A stretch of DNA of 64,000 nt from Periplaneta americana (lineage: Eukaryota; Arthropoda; Insecta; Blattodea; Blattidae), in NCBI RefSeq assembly GCF_040183065.1, contig NC_091132.1, forward strand, positions 159,748,102 to 159,812,101, given 5' to 3'. Positions 11,098 through 22,087 of the stretch are shown here, one piece after another. A program made the translations under genes and the position numbers. Positions within the stretch are counted from its first letter, which is position 1. The number at the start of each line of letters is the position of its first letter. The notes under the pieces are model-generated. The model made no database searches, was not told the DNA's origin, and was given only the letters and a program-made list of their open reading frames with translations.

Positions 11098-11840
11098 TCC
11101 CGAAAAGACTAAGTATATGATTATGCCTCGTGACCAGAATATTGTACGAAATGGAACTATAAAAATTGGAGATTTATCTTTCGAAGAGGTGGAAAAATTC
11201 AAATAACTTGGAGCAACAGTAACAAACATAAATGACACTCGGGAGGAAATTAACCGCAGAATAAATATGAGAAATGCCTGTTATTATTCGGTGGAGAAGT
11301 TTTGTCATCTAGTCTTCTGTCAAAAAATCTGGAAGTTAGACTTTATAAAACAGTTATATTACAGGTTGTTCTGTATGGTTGTGAAACTTGGACTCTCACT
11401 TTGAGAGAGGAACAGAGATTAAGGGTGTTTGAGAATAAGTTTCTTAGGAAAATATTTGGGGCTAAGAGGGATGAAGTTACAGGATAATATATTGAAGAAA
11501 GTTACACAACGCAGAGCTGCACACATTGTATTATTCACCTGACATAATTAGGAACATAAAATCGAGATGTTTTGAGATGGGCAGGACATGTAGCACGTAT
11601 GGGCGAATCCAGAAATGCATATAGAGTGTTAGTTGGGAGGCCGGAGGGAAAAAGACCTTTGGGGAGGCCGAGACTTAGGCGGGAAGATACTATTAAAATG
11701 GATCTGAGGGAGGTGGGATATGATGATAGAGACTGGATTAATCTTGCTCAGGATAGGGAACAATGGTGGTCTTATGTGAGGGCGGCAATGAACCTCCGGG
11801 TTCCTTAAAAGCCAGTAAGTAAGTAAGTAAGTAAGTAAGT
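11098..11840 (+). mobile_element. RTE-like LINE, 3-prime end (copy 2)
   Basis: Same family as 1025-2310 and 5-prime truncated at KTKYMIMPRDQNIV. Readable blocks include LEVRLYKTVILQVVLYGCET, WTLTLREEQRLRVFENKFL, MRWAGHVARMGESRNAYRVL and GRPEGKRPLGRPRLRR, ending AAMNLRVP at 11805. Stop and frameshift lesions occur at about 11203, 11300 and 11487. The tail is about six AGTA units. Only the C-terminal part downstream of the catalytic domain remains. Confidence 0.85.
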
Positions 11841-11859
11841 ATTTATTTATTTTTTAAAG

Positions 11860-12230
11860 TTATAAGAGGTTGTGTGCAAATACACGGTATTCTGAAACTC
11901 AAATAAAATACCATTTCGGATTCCGTAATAAATTATGTACAGTTACCCTGAAAAAGAATGAGACGATTCTTGGTCGTCGGAAGTTAAAGTTCTACAGCGC
12001 GGTTCACTCGATATCGACGTAGGGATACATAACATGACAGATAGTACAAGAATTGTTACAAGGACCACAACAAGGACAAGGACCAGAATAAGGATCACGA
12101 AGAAGACTGCCATTTAAGGCCAGGATTTCACAACATAGCTCGAGTCCCAAAATATCATTGCTTCACTGTACCGAATGGCAAATGCCTGCTAAGGGATCTA
12201 CATTCTGGACTGCTGCTATCACTGTCTTGT
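11860..12230. other. Stretch with no recognised feature
   Basis: Contains a short purine-rich run of AAGGACCAC/AAGGACAAGG words near 12050-12095; otherwise nothing supported. Confidence 0.4.
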
Positions 12231-12306
12231 CTCGGTAGCTCATGTAGTAGCGTGCCGGTTCCATTGTATAACCGAAACGTCTCGTGTTCGATCCCAGGTA
12301 AAACTT
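12231..12306 (+). repeat. tRNA-like module followed by a T run
   Basis: CGGTAGCTCATGTAGTAGCG resembles an A box region and CGTGTTCGATCCCAGG matches a B box. Nine T residues follow at about 12306, a possible pol III terminator. No acceptor stem pairs, so it is treated as a tRNA-derived fragment. Confidence 0.45.
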
Positions 12307-12503
12307 TTTTTTTATTGAGGTGTAATTAATTTGTTCAGAGTTCCTCGACTGTCTAATTTGTCGAAAAATATGGAATAATTTATGCCCAATTTCTGGGTCT
12401 TACAAGTGGGCTGAACCTCGTCAAAAAAAATAAATCTTACTTGGAAGTTAAAAGTATTCTTCCTCAAACAAAAATCATAAGAAACAAAAAGAGACCTGTT
12501 AAC

Positions 12504-13503
12504 TTAAAATCTTGTCCACATGCCATCAGCTTCTATTACAGCTCTAAGTCGATCCGGCATGGATGTCACGAGATTGTGGAATAAGTTCTGATCCCCGGCG
12601 AGATCTTCCCAGGTGTCAACTTGATCCCACAATTCGTCTCGATTTCGAGGGCGTCGGTGGGCATAGGTGGCTATCCTTCTCTTTTTCAATTCTGCCCACA
12701 AATTTTCGATGACATTCAAATCAGGTGACTTCGGAGGCCAATTAATGATTTCGATCTCGGGTCTCCTTTGAAACCATCTTTGAATGCTTGCAGCATAGTG
12801 CACGGGATGGTTATCCTGTTGGAACAGCAATGTTCCTTCGGGAAAACGTTCTCGGGCGGAGGGAAGGAATATATTTTCCAGAATGTGCTCGTAAGTTTCC
12901 GCATTAAACCGGCCATCGATGCGTTCTATAACGCCAGGTCCATCGTAAGACATCCACCCCCAACACGATATGCTAAAGCGCCCCGATCTTTCACGTCGGT
13001 GCACATAGCGCTGATCATGTCGGAGACCATCCTCACGATAGACACGGACAGGACCTTCGTAATCACTCGAGATGGTTGTTTCGTCGGAGAAAATTACATT
13101 TCTCCAATCGAAATCCACTCGATTGGTAGCGAAGGCAAGACGGTCGACAGCTTGTGCTTCCCCCAATATTTCCATTTGCGCAGCCCTCCGGCTCCTAATA
13201 CCGCGGTTCCTCAACCTGCTGATCACAGTCTGTGAAGAGCCGGGAAAGTTAGATGCTGCTCTTATTTCGTTAGCAGTCAGAAAGGGGTCCTGTCGAACTG
13301 TCTCGAATAAAAGAGCATCCTCTTCCAATGAAGAAATCCGCGGACGCCCAGGAATAGGGCGATTTTCGACCTCCCCAAAATTTTGGTAACGATCTCGCGG
13401 CTGTACTTCCAGGAACACCGACCAAACGGCCAGCAGATCTAGCCCCATATCCAGCCTCAACTAGAGCTATAACTCGCTGTCTCATGTCACGTCGGTTCGC
13501 CAT
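12504..13503 (-). pseudogene. Tc1/mariner-type transposase, DD35E, one frameshift
   Basis: The natural N-terminus is MANRRDMRQRVIALVEAGYG at 13503, an HTH/paired-like domain. A single-base frameshift near 13390 moves the reading to RDRYQNFGEVENRPIPGRPR; from there the frame is open to the stop at 12504. The catalytic triad is visible: D in FSDETT, D in FQQDNHP and E in VIENLWAEL. Thirty-five residues separate the second D from E, hence DD35E. Protein length without the shift would be about 330-335 residues, normal for the superfamily. It catalyses cut-and-paste transposition at TA sites. Terminal inverted repeats were not located. Only one lesion is visible, so the copy is relatively young. 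Confidence 0.85.
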
Positions 13504-13771
13504 TACGATGAGAAATGAGAGATGACGATAATACTTTAGTGTAGACAATGACTATTTAACATGATATAGAATTATTGAAATAAGAGGCATCTTGCATAGT
13601 AAGAGTTAATAAATCAACCCTAAATTAAATATCTAAATAACAGGATATAACAAGAAGTCCAATTGTTGCGAAACTAATCAAATTAAATCTAATTACATTA
13701 AATAAACAAACCCCAAGTTATGACACCACATTGCTACAGCTAAATTGTATGTTATTAACATAAGCATTGAA

Positions 13772-13837
13772 TAGGTCCGTGGTTGTGCGTTGGACGACAA
13801 AACCAAACATCGAAAGTTCGAATCTTGCCGAGGAATG
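13772..13837 (+). repeat. tRNA-like module
   Basis: GGTCCGTGGTTGTGCGTTGG and AAAGTTCGAATCTTGCC have A and B box spacing; the predicted arms are imperfect. A tRNA-derived remnant is more likely than a gene. Confidence 0.35.
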
Positions 13838-13959
13838 TAACTTCTTGCTTTTTATAATGTAAATCAGACTTATAACTACAATCATTCATATTTCTTACAT
13901 TATTTATTAATATTTATAGCCAACATTGAATTTGTAAAGAAAAGACTTTAGAAATCTCA

Positions 13960-15100
13960 TATGGAATTTGTGATCTGTAGTGACATAAACATAGATTATC
14001 TCTCGGAACTTTTCCGTAAAAGTAAATTAAATTCACTCCTTGAAACTGGAAACCTTATTCGTAGGGTCATTTTCCCATAGCATACAAGCTGAAGTAACAC
14101 AGCCATTGATAAACGTTTTGTACACAGAATTAGACTGAATTCCTATTCGACAGAACCTATAATCAATGGCTTGTCTGACCATGATAAACAAATCCTATGT
14201 GTTTCCAATGTCACTGAACAATTTCAAAATATTAATTTAAAAACTAAGAAAGGATCGTAATTGCTGTATCTAGTGATTATTTACATTTATGTCTACAAAA
14301 TGAATCTTGGAAAAACATATATGATACTGGTACTACTGATATTAAGAGTAAATATATTGAATTTTTCACTTAATTTCATAATCACTTCAGTGGATGTTCT
14401 CCACTCAATGTTGTGAAAAAATTCAAAAGTTAAAACATGTAGATAACGCAGGGACTTCAAAATATCATGTATTAAAAAGAAGAATCTATATGTAATGAGT
14501 TGCAATGTAATGATCTTCATGTTCTTAAATACTGCAAGAAGTACAGTGTAATTTATAAAAAATTATGAAAGAGGGAAATAGAATATATTTGAGTAGAAAA
14601 GTGCAAAATTCAGATAATGCAATTAAACAAACCTATTCGTAATATTATTAAATTTAAACTGGTAGATATCCTAAGAAAGAAAATATTTTTTCATTAAAAC
14701 CAATGATTATAAAGTAGAGGATCCCAAATCTATTGCAAATTCTTTTAACGTATTATAGTATATAGTACAGAAATATTATTGACAACTTAAACATTCAAGA
14801 TTTTGCAAAAGATACTGCAATTGGTTACTTAACAGATGTATTTAATAATTATTATTAATATATGTAATTAGTCAATAACTGCAACAGTGCTTATACATTC
14901 AATCATAACATGAATAAAATTGAATGCAAACACGTAGATAAAATAGTTAAAATTAACTGCAGGGGTGAGAATGAAATAATCCAAAGCCATACTTTTAACA
15001 AAAATTGTTTTTTGCGAGTGCATTTCTTACACATATGGGAAAGCTATTAATAAATTATTGTAATAATTACTCAACAAATGACATAGCCTAAGGACTCTAA
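13960..15100 (+). mobile_element. Decayed CR1/Jockey-type LINE, endonuclease region
   Basis: Broken frames read ICSDINIDYLSELFRKSKL, then LLETGNLIR, then NSYSTEPIINGLSDHDKQIL. The final GLSDHD block is the conserved end of the AP-type endonuclease of CR1/Jockey-type LINEs. A following NDYKVEDPKSIANSFNVYY matches the linker before RT (..IANSFN.YF). Downstream RT motifs are too decayed to place and the 3-prime end is not defined. Multiple stops make it non-functional. Confidence 0.6.
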
Positions 15101-15349
15101 ACCTTTGTAAAAGTTTGTCTATTATTATATATATTTTTTAATTTCATTTTAATTGTTAGTTTTTAATATATATGCATTTACATTGTATATATGTGTGTGT
15201 ATAAATGCATTCATTAGATTAACGTTTATAATATTATAACTTGTAATTTTGTATTGTTTGCGATCATTAACACTTAATCTCAGGACTTTGTAAAACTATA
15301 TTTCAACGTGACTTAGCTATTTCAACGTTATTTAGACAAAAAAAAATTG

Positions 15350-15430
15350 TTGTGTAGACTAAGAATCGAACTCGCACTCTTCTACACAACACGCAGAAGT
15401 CTTACCGTCTGAGCTATGGAAACGACATGA
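15350..15430 (-). repeat. tRNA-like module
   Basis: Minus strand CCATAGCTCAGACGGTAAGA (A box) and GCGAGTTCGATTCTTAG (B box). Acceptor ends do not pair. Likely a tRNA-derived SINE head. Confidence 0.45.
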
Positions 15431-15495
15431 AAGCTTTCCTTTCTGTGCGGAGTGTCGATCTAGTCATGAAGGTCCATTGTCGATTTAACTACACG

Positions 15496-15498
<3 letters not shown>

Positions 15499-15549
<51 letters not shown>
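15499..15549. repeat. TA microsatellite
   Basis: About 25 TA units. Confidence 0.95.
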
Positions 15550-15553
<4 letters not shown>

Positions 15554-15559
15554 CTTTTA

Positions 15560-16200
15560 TTTACGTAATATTATCATATTTTTTGCAGTTTTTTAATTGA
15601 ATTTCGGAACGATGCTAGTAACAAACCAAATAGCCTGAATTTAAGTAACTCAATATTCGTTATCTTGTGTATCGGTGCTCTGGTCTCCGATCATGCGCAG
15701 TGTCTTACATCTGAGACTTAGGAATATTCAATCGTCTCATCCTTTTCCAGGGAAACTGTACATCAATACCAAAGACGTTGTAGTTATATATCTAGACACA
15801 CAATTGACGCTGGTGTCGTGTACAAATTTGAAACCTCTCGCGCAGGTTCGTGCGACGCCATATTTTGGGAGCATGAATGATTCTGTCTATAAAGCATTCG
15901 GAGTTTAGAAAATACCATTGAGTATATAGGCGTTTTCTTAGTGGAATTTCCTCCTTCACTGTAATATAGGCCTAACTAAACTTATTTACGTATTTTCTAA
16001 CGTATAATATAAAATAACAGAAGTAAATCTAAATATTGTAACTAAGCATTGTTTTAAATATAAACGCCTTATATTGCTCATATATAGACTTATTAGTTTA
16101 TTCCTATTTCCTATGACCGAATACATGGAATATTTTTACTTGTGTTTTTTATATATGTTAGAAAATACGTAAATGATTTATTTAAATTAGATTACAAAGA
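15560..16200. other. Stretch with no recognised feature
   Basis: AT-rich sequence; the open frame at 15675-15908 has no recognised motif. Confidence 0.4.
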
Positions 16201-16205
16201 GAGGG

Positions 16206-16463
16206 ATGTCCGCTAAAAATGTCTATATACCCAATGGTATTTGCAAACACCTAACGCACTGTAATAATAATCCTCAATGTTTTGAGAATCAGAGGCGATA
16301 TGACTCTTCTACTGCAGACATTGATTGCAATTCCCTCATCCTTACATCATTCTCAATGACACAATATTGTCAAAATGTAATTGTATTCATTGCTGGCTTA
16401 GTTGTTACATCATTAATAAAAATATGGTGTAATAAATCTAAAGACTCAATTTATGGTACGTAG
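16206..16463 (+). pseudogene. Possible THAP/P-element-type transposase C-terminal fragment
   Basis: An 85-codon open frame contains MTQYCQNVIVFIAGLVVTSL followed by IKIWCNKSK. A hydrophobic IAGLVV segment followed by a cysteine recalls the C-terminal region of THAP-type (P-element-like) transposases. The match is short and I offer it only as a possibility. Confidence 0.25.
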
Positions 16464-16768
16464 CCTACTAGCAGTAAACAGAATCTCTTTTATTTTTTTA
16501 ACGAAAGAATACTGGGAGTCTTGTCATACCATCATCTGAGATTATAGAAATATGCCGCTTAAGTGGAAGAGCGATTATACAGACGTTGACAGTTCAATGG
16601 CATATTACCACCCACTCTTACATCGTGTGAAAACAATGTGCTCTAGAAGTAGAACACTTGTACAATCTTTCTACACTTATAGGAACATATTTTAGAAAAT
16701 GGATTCCAAATTCCTCCCGAGAATCATATTTTAAAGTTGTTAAACTGACCATAAAAGTATATAAAGGT

Positions 16769-17010
16769 CTACTGACGTAGCTCAGTGGGCTAAGGACTGT
16801 CGGTCCGGAGTCGCGCTCGGTCGCGGGTTCGATTCCCGCTGATTTCCTGGTTGGGTTTTTCTTATATCCCCAACCGTAAGGTGAATGTCAGGTAATCTAT
16901 GGCGGATCCTTGGCCTCGTCTCGCCAAATATCATCTCGCTATCATCAATACCATCGATGCTAAATAGTCTAGTAGTTGATACAGCGTCATTAAATAACCA
17001 AATAAAATAA
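16769..17010 (+). mobile_element. SINE-B copy 2 (tRNA-headed)
   Basis: Plus strand. Head GACGTAGCTCAGTGGGCTAA and GCGGGTTCGATTCCCGC; body CCTGGTTGGGTTTTTC; tail ATCGATGCTAAATAG then CAGCGTCATTAAATAACC and an A-rich end. It is a member of the same family as 8559-8819. Target duplication is not clear. Confidence 0.8.
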
Positions 17011-17106
17011 AGTACTACATAAAGAGAAGATTTTAGCACACAGCTTAAGGTTACTAGTACAACACGACTTTACATAAAATGTTGTAAGACAATATTTAAT
17101 GGAGTC

Positions 17107-17141
<35 letters not shown>
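17107..17141. repeat. AAT microsatellite
   Basis: About 11 AAT units. Confidence 0.95.
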
Positions 17142-17143
<2 letters not shown>

Positions 17144-17694
17144 CAATAAGCAAGATGTTCTGTACACTAGGCCTGAGTTCTATTGCATGACTAATTGACT
17201 AATTCATGCATGTGTCGTTTATTTCATTCTACAGCTGTGATAATAAGCTATTGCACGGTAGGCCTACTTATATATCTAACTAAAACATTAGGTACGTGTT
17301 TCTATTTGTGATACGGAAGAGAATAAATATTGTTCATGTCTCGTCCAAATCAAAGCAAACGTGTTTACAATGTAGACCTAATGTAACGCCTTACACAGCA
17401 GTGTTTTGTTAAAAATAGTCAATACTAATCATTTTCTTTTCATCTGAACTATTACTACAATATGCATTTCTATTTCTGTTCGCTCTATATGTTGTCAAAT
17501 AACTATACAACATCTTTAGTTAAGGTATCAAATTGTTACAGTTTTCTTTCGTTTCATGTCAAACTAACAGTAACTAAGCTTGATTATGTATTTAACGTGG
17601 TCGCTTTAAATGTTAATAAGATATTTTTTCATTTATTCATTCAGATTGATTTATAAGAGACACCAAACATATATATTAAACATTCGCATTGTAT

Positions 17695-17960
17695 AGTACA
17701 GCCGTCTGCTAACCGATGCTTCTCCCAAAGCATGGCGGCGGACGCAAGCTTCAATTTGTCCCTACTCTAAACTTCTGCGCAGCGTCGGCTGTAGTGGCTC
17801 GATCAATACACTTTATCTTGATCATATGCACTTAGTTTTGAATCAATTCATATCGAAAATGCACATGTGGCAACGAAATCAAAGCACTAAAAGGTCATGC
17901 CTTTATTTCGCCTCCCCCCGCCTGCACTCAGCGTTGCCAAACCTACCCATGCTTCGGCTT
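17695..17960. promoter_or_regulatory. GC-richer island, possible promoter or 5-prime exon
   Basis: A local rise in GC and CpG (GCGGCGGACGCAAGC, GCGCAGCGTCGGC) in otherwise AT-rich DNA. On the minus strand it contains CCGCCGCCATG. It lies upstream of the minus-strand start exon at 4680-4772, whose non-coding first exon must lie somewhere to its right, but nothing ties the two together. Confidence 0.2.
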
Positions 17961-18111
17961 GTAACTGAAGATGGCTCTGATGGTTGATGTATAAGTTTAT
18001 TTATAAGGCTGTGGATTCTGGTGGTTAGGTTGGTACGCGTATAATTTTTTATTCTCTGTTGGTATTATTGTACCTACGTAATATAAATGATACAACGCTA
18101 TATTATAAAGT

Positions 18112-18658
18112 GTGTCACATTTCACTCGCCATCAAATCGGACAGATACGAGAATTTTCAGGGGGAGCCTCACAGCCCTGGTACATGAGAAATAACGTTAA
18201 CAGACCTTTTATTTCCTTTATCTCATGTTTGAAACTGAAGACGTCACACACTCCCCAATATTTATATTTAATAGGCCAGAAAGAATCACCACAGTGCATT
18301 TGTCAATATTCCATAGGCGATACCAATCATATTTTTTTCCAATGTGACCTGTATAAGCACACAATTCATGAGTTAATATGCAATATTGGCAAAATCCTGG
18401 GCTATGGTCCATGGAAAATACCAGATACACTTTCAGGAAATTAAATTATATTGGGGCGTATTCTCTATCAACATATGGAGATGTGTAAAATGAAATTGTA
18501 ATCATAGATCGGGTGGTAATACACTCTTGGTTGTAAAAAGAGCCAAATACGGAACGATTTTAAACAGAAGGTAGCCAAAATCTTCCCTTTACAAGGAAGA
18601 TACGACGTCAGAAAAGAAGAGACTATGATGATGATAATGATGATGATGATGATGATGA
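18112..18658 (+). mobile_element. LINE 3-prime end with CCHC-like C-terminus and GAT tail
   Basis: An open frame of 110 codons contains LKLKTSHTPQYLYLIGQKES, then PQCICQYSIGDTNHIFFQC and a GYGPWKIPDTLSGN end. The Cys-x-Cys...His....Cys arrangement is the zinc-knuckle-like C-terminus found after RNase H or RT in several insect LINE clades (I/R1-like). About 190 bp of 3-prime UTR follows, ending in GAT repeats (18629-18658). 5-prime truncated; only the tail of ORF2 remains. Confidence 0.6.
18629..18658. repeat. GAT microsatellite (LINE tail)
   Basis: About nine GAT/TGA units with one interruption, at the 3-prime end of the preceding LINE. Confidence 0.85.
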
Positions 18659-18825
18659 AGTGTGTCGGTAGTAAGTCATTAGGCCTATGTTATTTCTTGC
18701 ATTTGAAATTAATTAATTAATTTGTTTACTTAATTGGTTATGAATACCGTTGCTAGTTTGAGTGGAGATACACGAAGAAGTGAACATTGGATTTCTGCTT
18801 CCAATTTTGAATCGTCTTATCACAG

Positions 18826-18965
18826 TCTAGTATATACAGTCACGAAGCTTAATACTTATTAAATATGCAAACGTAAACTGTTGAAATATGCATCCATAGA
18901 TAGTTACTCACCACCAGGATCCCTACTATCGCCTCATCACAGACTCTTTTCCTAGCAGACCATAA
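18826..18965 (+). mobile_element. CACAGTCTAG-family MITE, truncated copy
   Basis: The left end CACAGTCTAGTATATACAGT and following body match 6563-6759, but the right TIR is missing. Confidence 0.65.
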
Positions 18966-18969
18966 AATG

Positions 18970-20240
18970 TATTGTACTTTCGATATCGTGTTATTTTGAA
19001 AAAATTAACACCTTCCTTCCACTATTTAAATATGAAATACAACAGGGTTATATATTATTTTCATAAAATATATATTATATTCTATAAACTCACCTTCCTG
19101 GATCTTTCGGAAGGATAACTCCAACCTATTTTTCTTACAATTTATAGTACTACAAACGTCTCCTTGTCCCATATTATTTTTCAAATTATTGTATTTTAGC
19201 CATTTACAGTTATTACAACCGATAACGAACTTTTCACAAAAATGCGAAATACGGCACAGTCAATGCTTTTTTGATCTCGACCAGGCCGTAATGTTTGTTC
19301 GGGTTTTCTATTTCAGTGTATGGAGCTCAATGAAATATTATAACTTTATTGCTTATCATTGCTAAGCTTTATTTAGTGTAATGTGTTATAAGTTCCGGTT
19401 ACTTCTTGTTGCATAATATGTTGCAGAAATAATTACAAAACTGTGTTACTTTAATGTGAAGAGAATTGTACATGTTAACATAATCTGTTCGCGTCAACAT
19501 TTCAAGTTTAGAATGGAAGCTATTTAGAGGTTCAATAAAAAAGAATTTATATTGGGATTTCAATTTAGCACGTCTACCTTCCTTACATTTTCATATGAAT
19601 GGCAACGCATTGGAGATCACTAAATTTAGACAGAAAGGGGCAACTGGTACAGTAAACATAACCTATAATTTCAACATATCTAAATACCCGTGCGGTGCAA
19701 TTGAAAATTATTGAATCGTGCATAAATGAATGTACAAGAATTTTTCAATATTTAATCGAAATAAAGGCAGGTATTACACGTACGAACAACGTAATTTTCA
19801 CACCATAAATAATATTACGTCTTAACTCGCAAGTAAATTATGTCTGAAGTGTCTCATTATCATTGGTTTAAATTTTATTAATGGAATTACACTAAATTTT
19901 AGAGAAACATATGTTACTGTTTATGTATTCCAACTAATTTATATGGTTGAGCGTGTATGTTGTATTCGCTGTCAACATAGTGCACTATAACTCTCGCAGT
20001 ATATAAGTGAAATAAATGTCATATGACATTACCTGTTTTCTATAAAAACGGTATAATGGTAAAAGTTAGTGATATATAACACTTCATAAAGCATAATTTT
20101 GTTACGTTATGCAGTACCATTAATTCAAAGATCAGTTTTGAGTTAGTGCAGTATAGTACTGGAGCGACGATATACTTTCGGAAATAATAAAAGAAACTTT
20201 ATACATTTTACATGAGCACTGTAGCCTACCCTCTTCACGT
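18970..20240. other. Stretch with no recognised feature
   Basis: AT-rich. No coding sequence, splice-bounded exon or repeat boundary could be supported. Confidence 0.4.
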
Positions 20241-20241
20241 A

Positions 20242-20242
<1 letters not shown>

Positions 20243-20291
<49 letters not shown>
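20243..20291. repeat. ATT microsatellite
   Basis: About 16 ATT units. Confidence 0.95.
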
Positions 20292-20412
20292 AGATGTTCC
20301 AGTGAATTGAAGATACTGTATTATGTCCATTTCCCCGAATTAATTTAAGCATTTATAAGCAGGCCTAACTTTTCCCCCTCTCTTTTTCTTTTTTAATACA
20401 CTAACGTTGAAG

Positions 20413-20639
20413 CTCATGTTATGTTTTATTTAACGACGCTCGCAACTGCAGAGGTTATATCAGCGTCGCCGGATGTGCCGGAATTTTGTCCCGCAGGAGT
20501 TCTTTTACATGCCAGTAGACCTACTAACATGAGCCTGTCGCATTTAAGCACACTTAAATGCCATCGACCTGGCTCGAGATCGAACCCGCAACCTTGGGCA
20601 TAGAAGGCCAGCGCTATACCAACCCGCCAACCAGGTCGA
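20413..20639 (-). mobile_element. SINE-A copy 2 with target duplication
   Basis: Minus strand. The head reads TTGGTATAGCGCTGG (A-box region) and TGCGGGTTCGATC (B box); the 3-prime end is AGCGTCGTTAAATAAAACAT. Flanked by CACTAACGTTGAAG (20399-20412) and CACTGACGTTGAAG (20640-20653), a 14-bp target-site duplication with one mismatch. Confidence 0.85.
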
Positions 20640-20827
20640 CACTGACGTTGAAGTTTTGTGAATTTTACTAATTGATAGGAAACAGCAGTCACAAAGCATG
20701 AGAAGTACAATCGCGCGAATTTTTCTTTCAGACCTTGCTGTGGTGAAATAGGCCTGTTGATTAATATATTGTGGGATGTAATAGCAAATTAAGTTAGGAA
20801 GTTAGTCTACAATATATGTGATTAGAA

Positions 20828-20926
20828 ATGGTTTACTCTTGTGTTCCATTGTGCAAATCGAACAACAGTAAAGAAAGTGATTTCTTTTATTATTTTCCAC
20901 AAGATGTTGGACTAAGAAAGAAGTGA
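20828..20926 (+). pseudogene. THAP-domain fragment
   Basis: The frame from ATG 20828 reads MVYSCVPLCKSNNSKESDFF then YYFPQDVGLRKK and stops. CVP-C spacing, an FxxFP-like block and LRKK are typical of the N-terminal half of a THAP zinc finger (C2CH). The expected W after LRKK is replaced by a stop, and downstream frames are unclear. THAP domains occur in P-element-type transposases and in host proteins derived from them; the fragment is probably transposon-derived. Confidence 0.5.
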
Positions 20927-21247
20927 TGTTTAGCCATTTGTCTCCAGGCGAAACATCATGTGTCTGCAGCAGGCAATTAAAACTAGCCGAGTTTAACATG
21001 CTTTTCAATGTGGTACCATCTGTGTCTGAGGATTCCCAAAACATAAACAAATATCTCAGGATCCTCAGGGACTCCCCCCCCCCCCACGGCATAGGCACAT
21101 CGTATATGTTTCCCCAATCCCCATTTCGCTTTTGTTAATGTCTGCATCTCGCTCCCATGAGGTGTTTTCTGTCGTCACTCATGACTTGTAAATTTAATGA
21201 CGGTACAAATAAAAATCTTTGGTATACCATACGGTGAAAGTTGTACC

Positions 21248-21415
21248 ACAGTCTAGTATATACAGTCACGAAGCTCAATACGTAGTAAATATGCATACAT
21301 TAGATAGGATCGCTAATATCGCCTCATTACAGGCAATACAAAATATTGCCGGCACAGTCTATTGTTTCTAGCACCCTCAAAACTCAAGCTTAGTGACTGT
21401 ATATAGTAGATTGTG
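21248..21415. mobile_element. CACAGTCTAG-family MITE, copy 3
   Basis: Both TIRs present (CACAGTCTAGTATATACAGT and complement with one change). Left flank GTTGTAC and right flank ATTGTAC, consistent with a 6-8 bp target duplication. The interior is shorter than at 6563-6759. Confidence 0.7.
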
Positions 21416-21604
21416 ATTGTACCTTGTCACAACAAACTACAGTAATTAATTTATTACTCATAATGTCGCAATAATATTTGATATGTCTTGGAGGATGAGG
21501 GAAGCACGTTACAATATAAACTCGGCACGTGCAAAACCAAAATCACTTTGATGCATATGTTATACCCCAAATAATGTAAATTGTGTTTGTGTCAATATTC
21601 AGCA

Positions 21605-21669
<65 letters not shown>
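21605..21669. repeat. AAT microsatellite
   Basis: About 21 AAT units. Confidence 0.95.
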
Positions 21670-21670
21670 C

Positions 21671-21820
21671 ATTGTCGTAGAATATTTCGTCATTGCATAT
21701 GATTTTTAATCATACTCTTTTCCTTGAAAATATTGAATATCGCTAGGTACTGATTATCTTAAGACAAGACAAACTAAAAAAAAAAACTATACTAGTTTAA
21801 TGATGATGATGATGATGATG

Positions 21821-21825
<5 letters not shown>
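21671..21825. repeat. Local duplication unit U1
   Basis: A block of about 150 bp containing CGCTAGGTACTGATTATCTT and AAGACAAGACAAAC that recurs at 23258-23395 with roughly 90 percent identity by eye. Both copies sit between AAT arrays. Confidence 0.75.

Positions 21826-21876
<51 letters not shown>
21800..21876. repeat. GAT/AAT microsatellite
   Basis: About eight GAT units passing into about 17 AAT units. Confidence 0.95.
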
Positions 21877-21877
<1 letters not shown>

Positions 21878-22079
21878 GGATAAATTTCAGAACACGGATT
21901 TCTTCCTTTCCCCTTTTTACTTCAAAATTCCAACCTTGTGCACACAAAGTAAATTACTGGCACTGAAAAATGCCTTTCCGTAAGCATGACGTTACGCATT
22001 CGACAAACGTAGACAAATCTGCCCTTTTTAGTATTTTAAGATTGTCAGTGAGAAACCCATACTCTGAAATTTTCCCTAA
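21877..22079. mobile_element. MITE inside AAT microsatellite
   Basis: Ends GGGATAAATTTCAGAACACG and the complement of GGGAAAATTTCAGAGTATGG, with TIRs of about 30 bp. It is flanked on both sides by TAAT microsatellite. The right arm also matches 60700-60800, so the family is dispersed. Confidence 0.55.
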
Positions 22080-22087
22080 TAATAATA

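Noticed and set aside
12768-13389. Plus-strand open frames of 105-155 codons
   Set aside because: Antisense shadows of the DD35E transposase.
18112-18444. Host gene exon
   Set aside because: The Cys/His block and GAT-tailed UTR fit the C-terminus of a LINE, and there are no splice sites.
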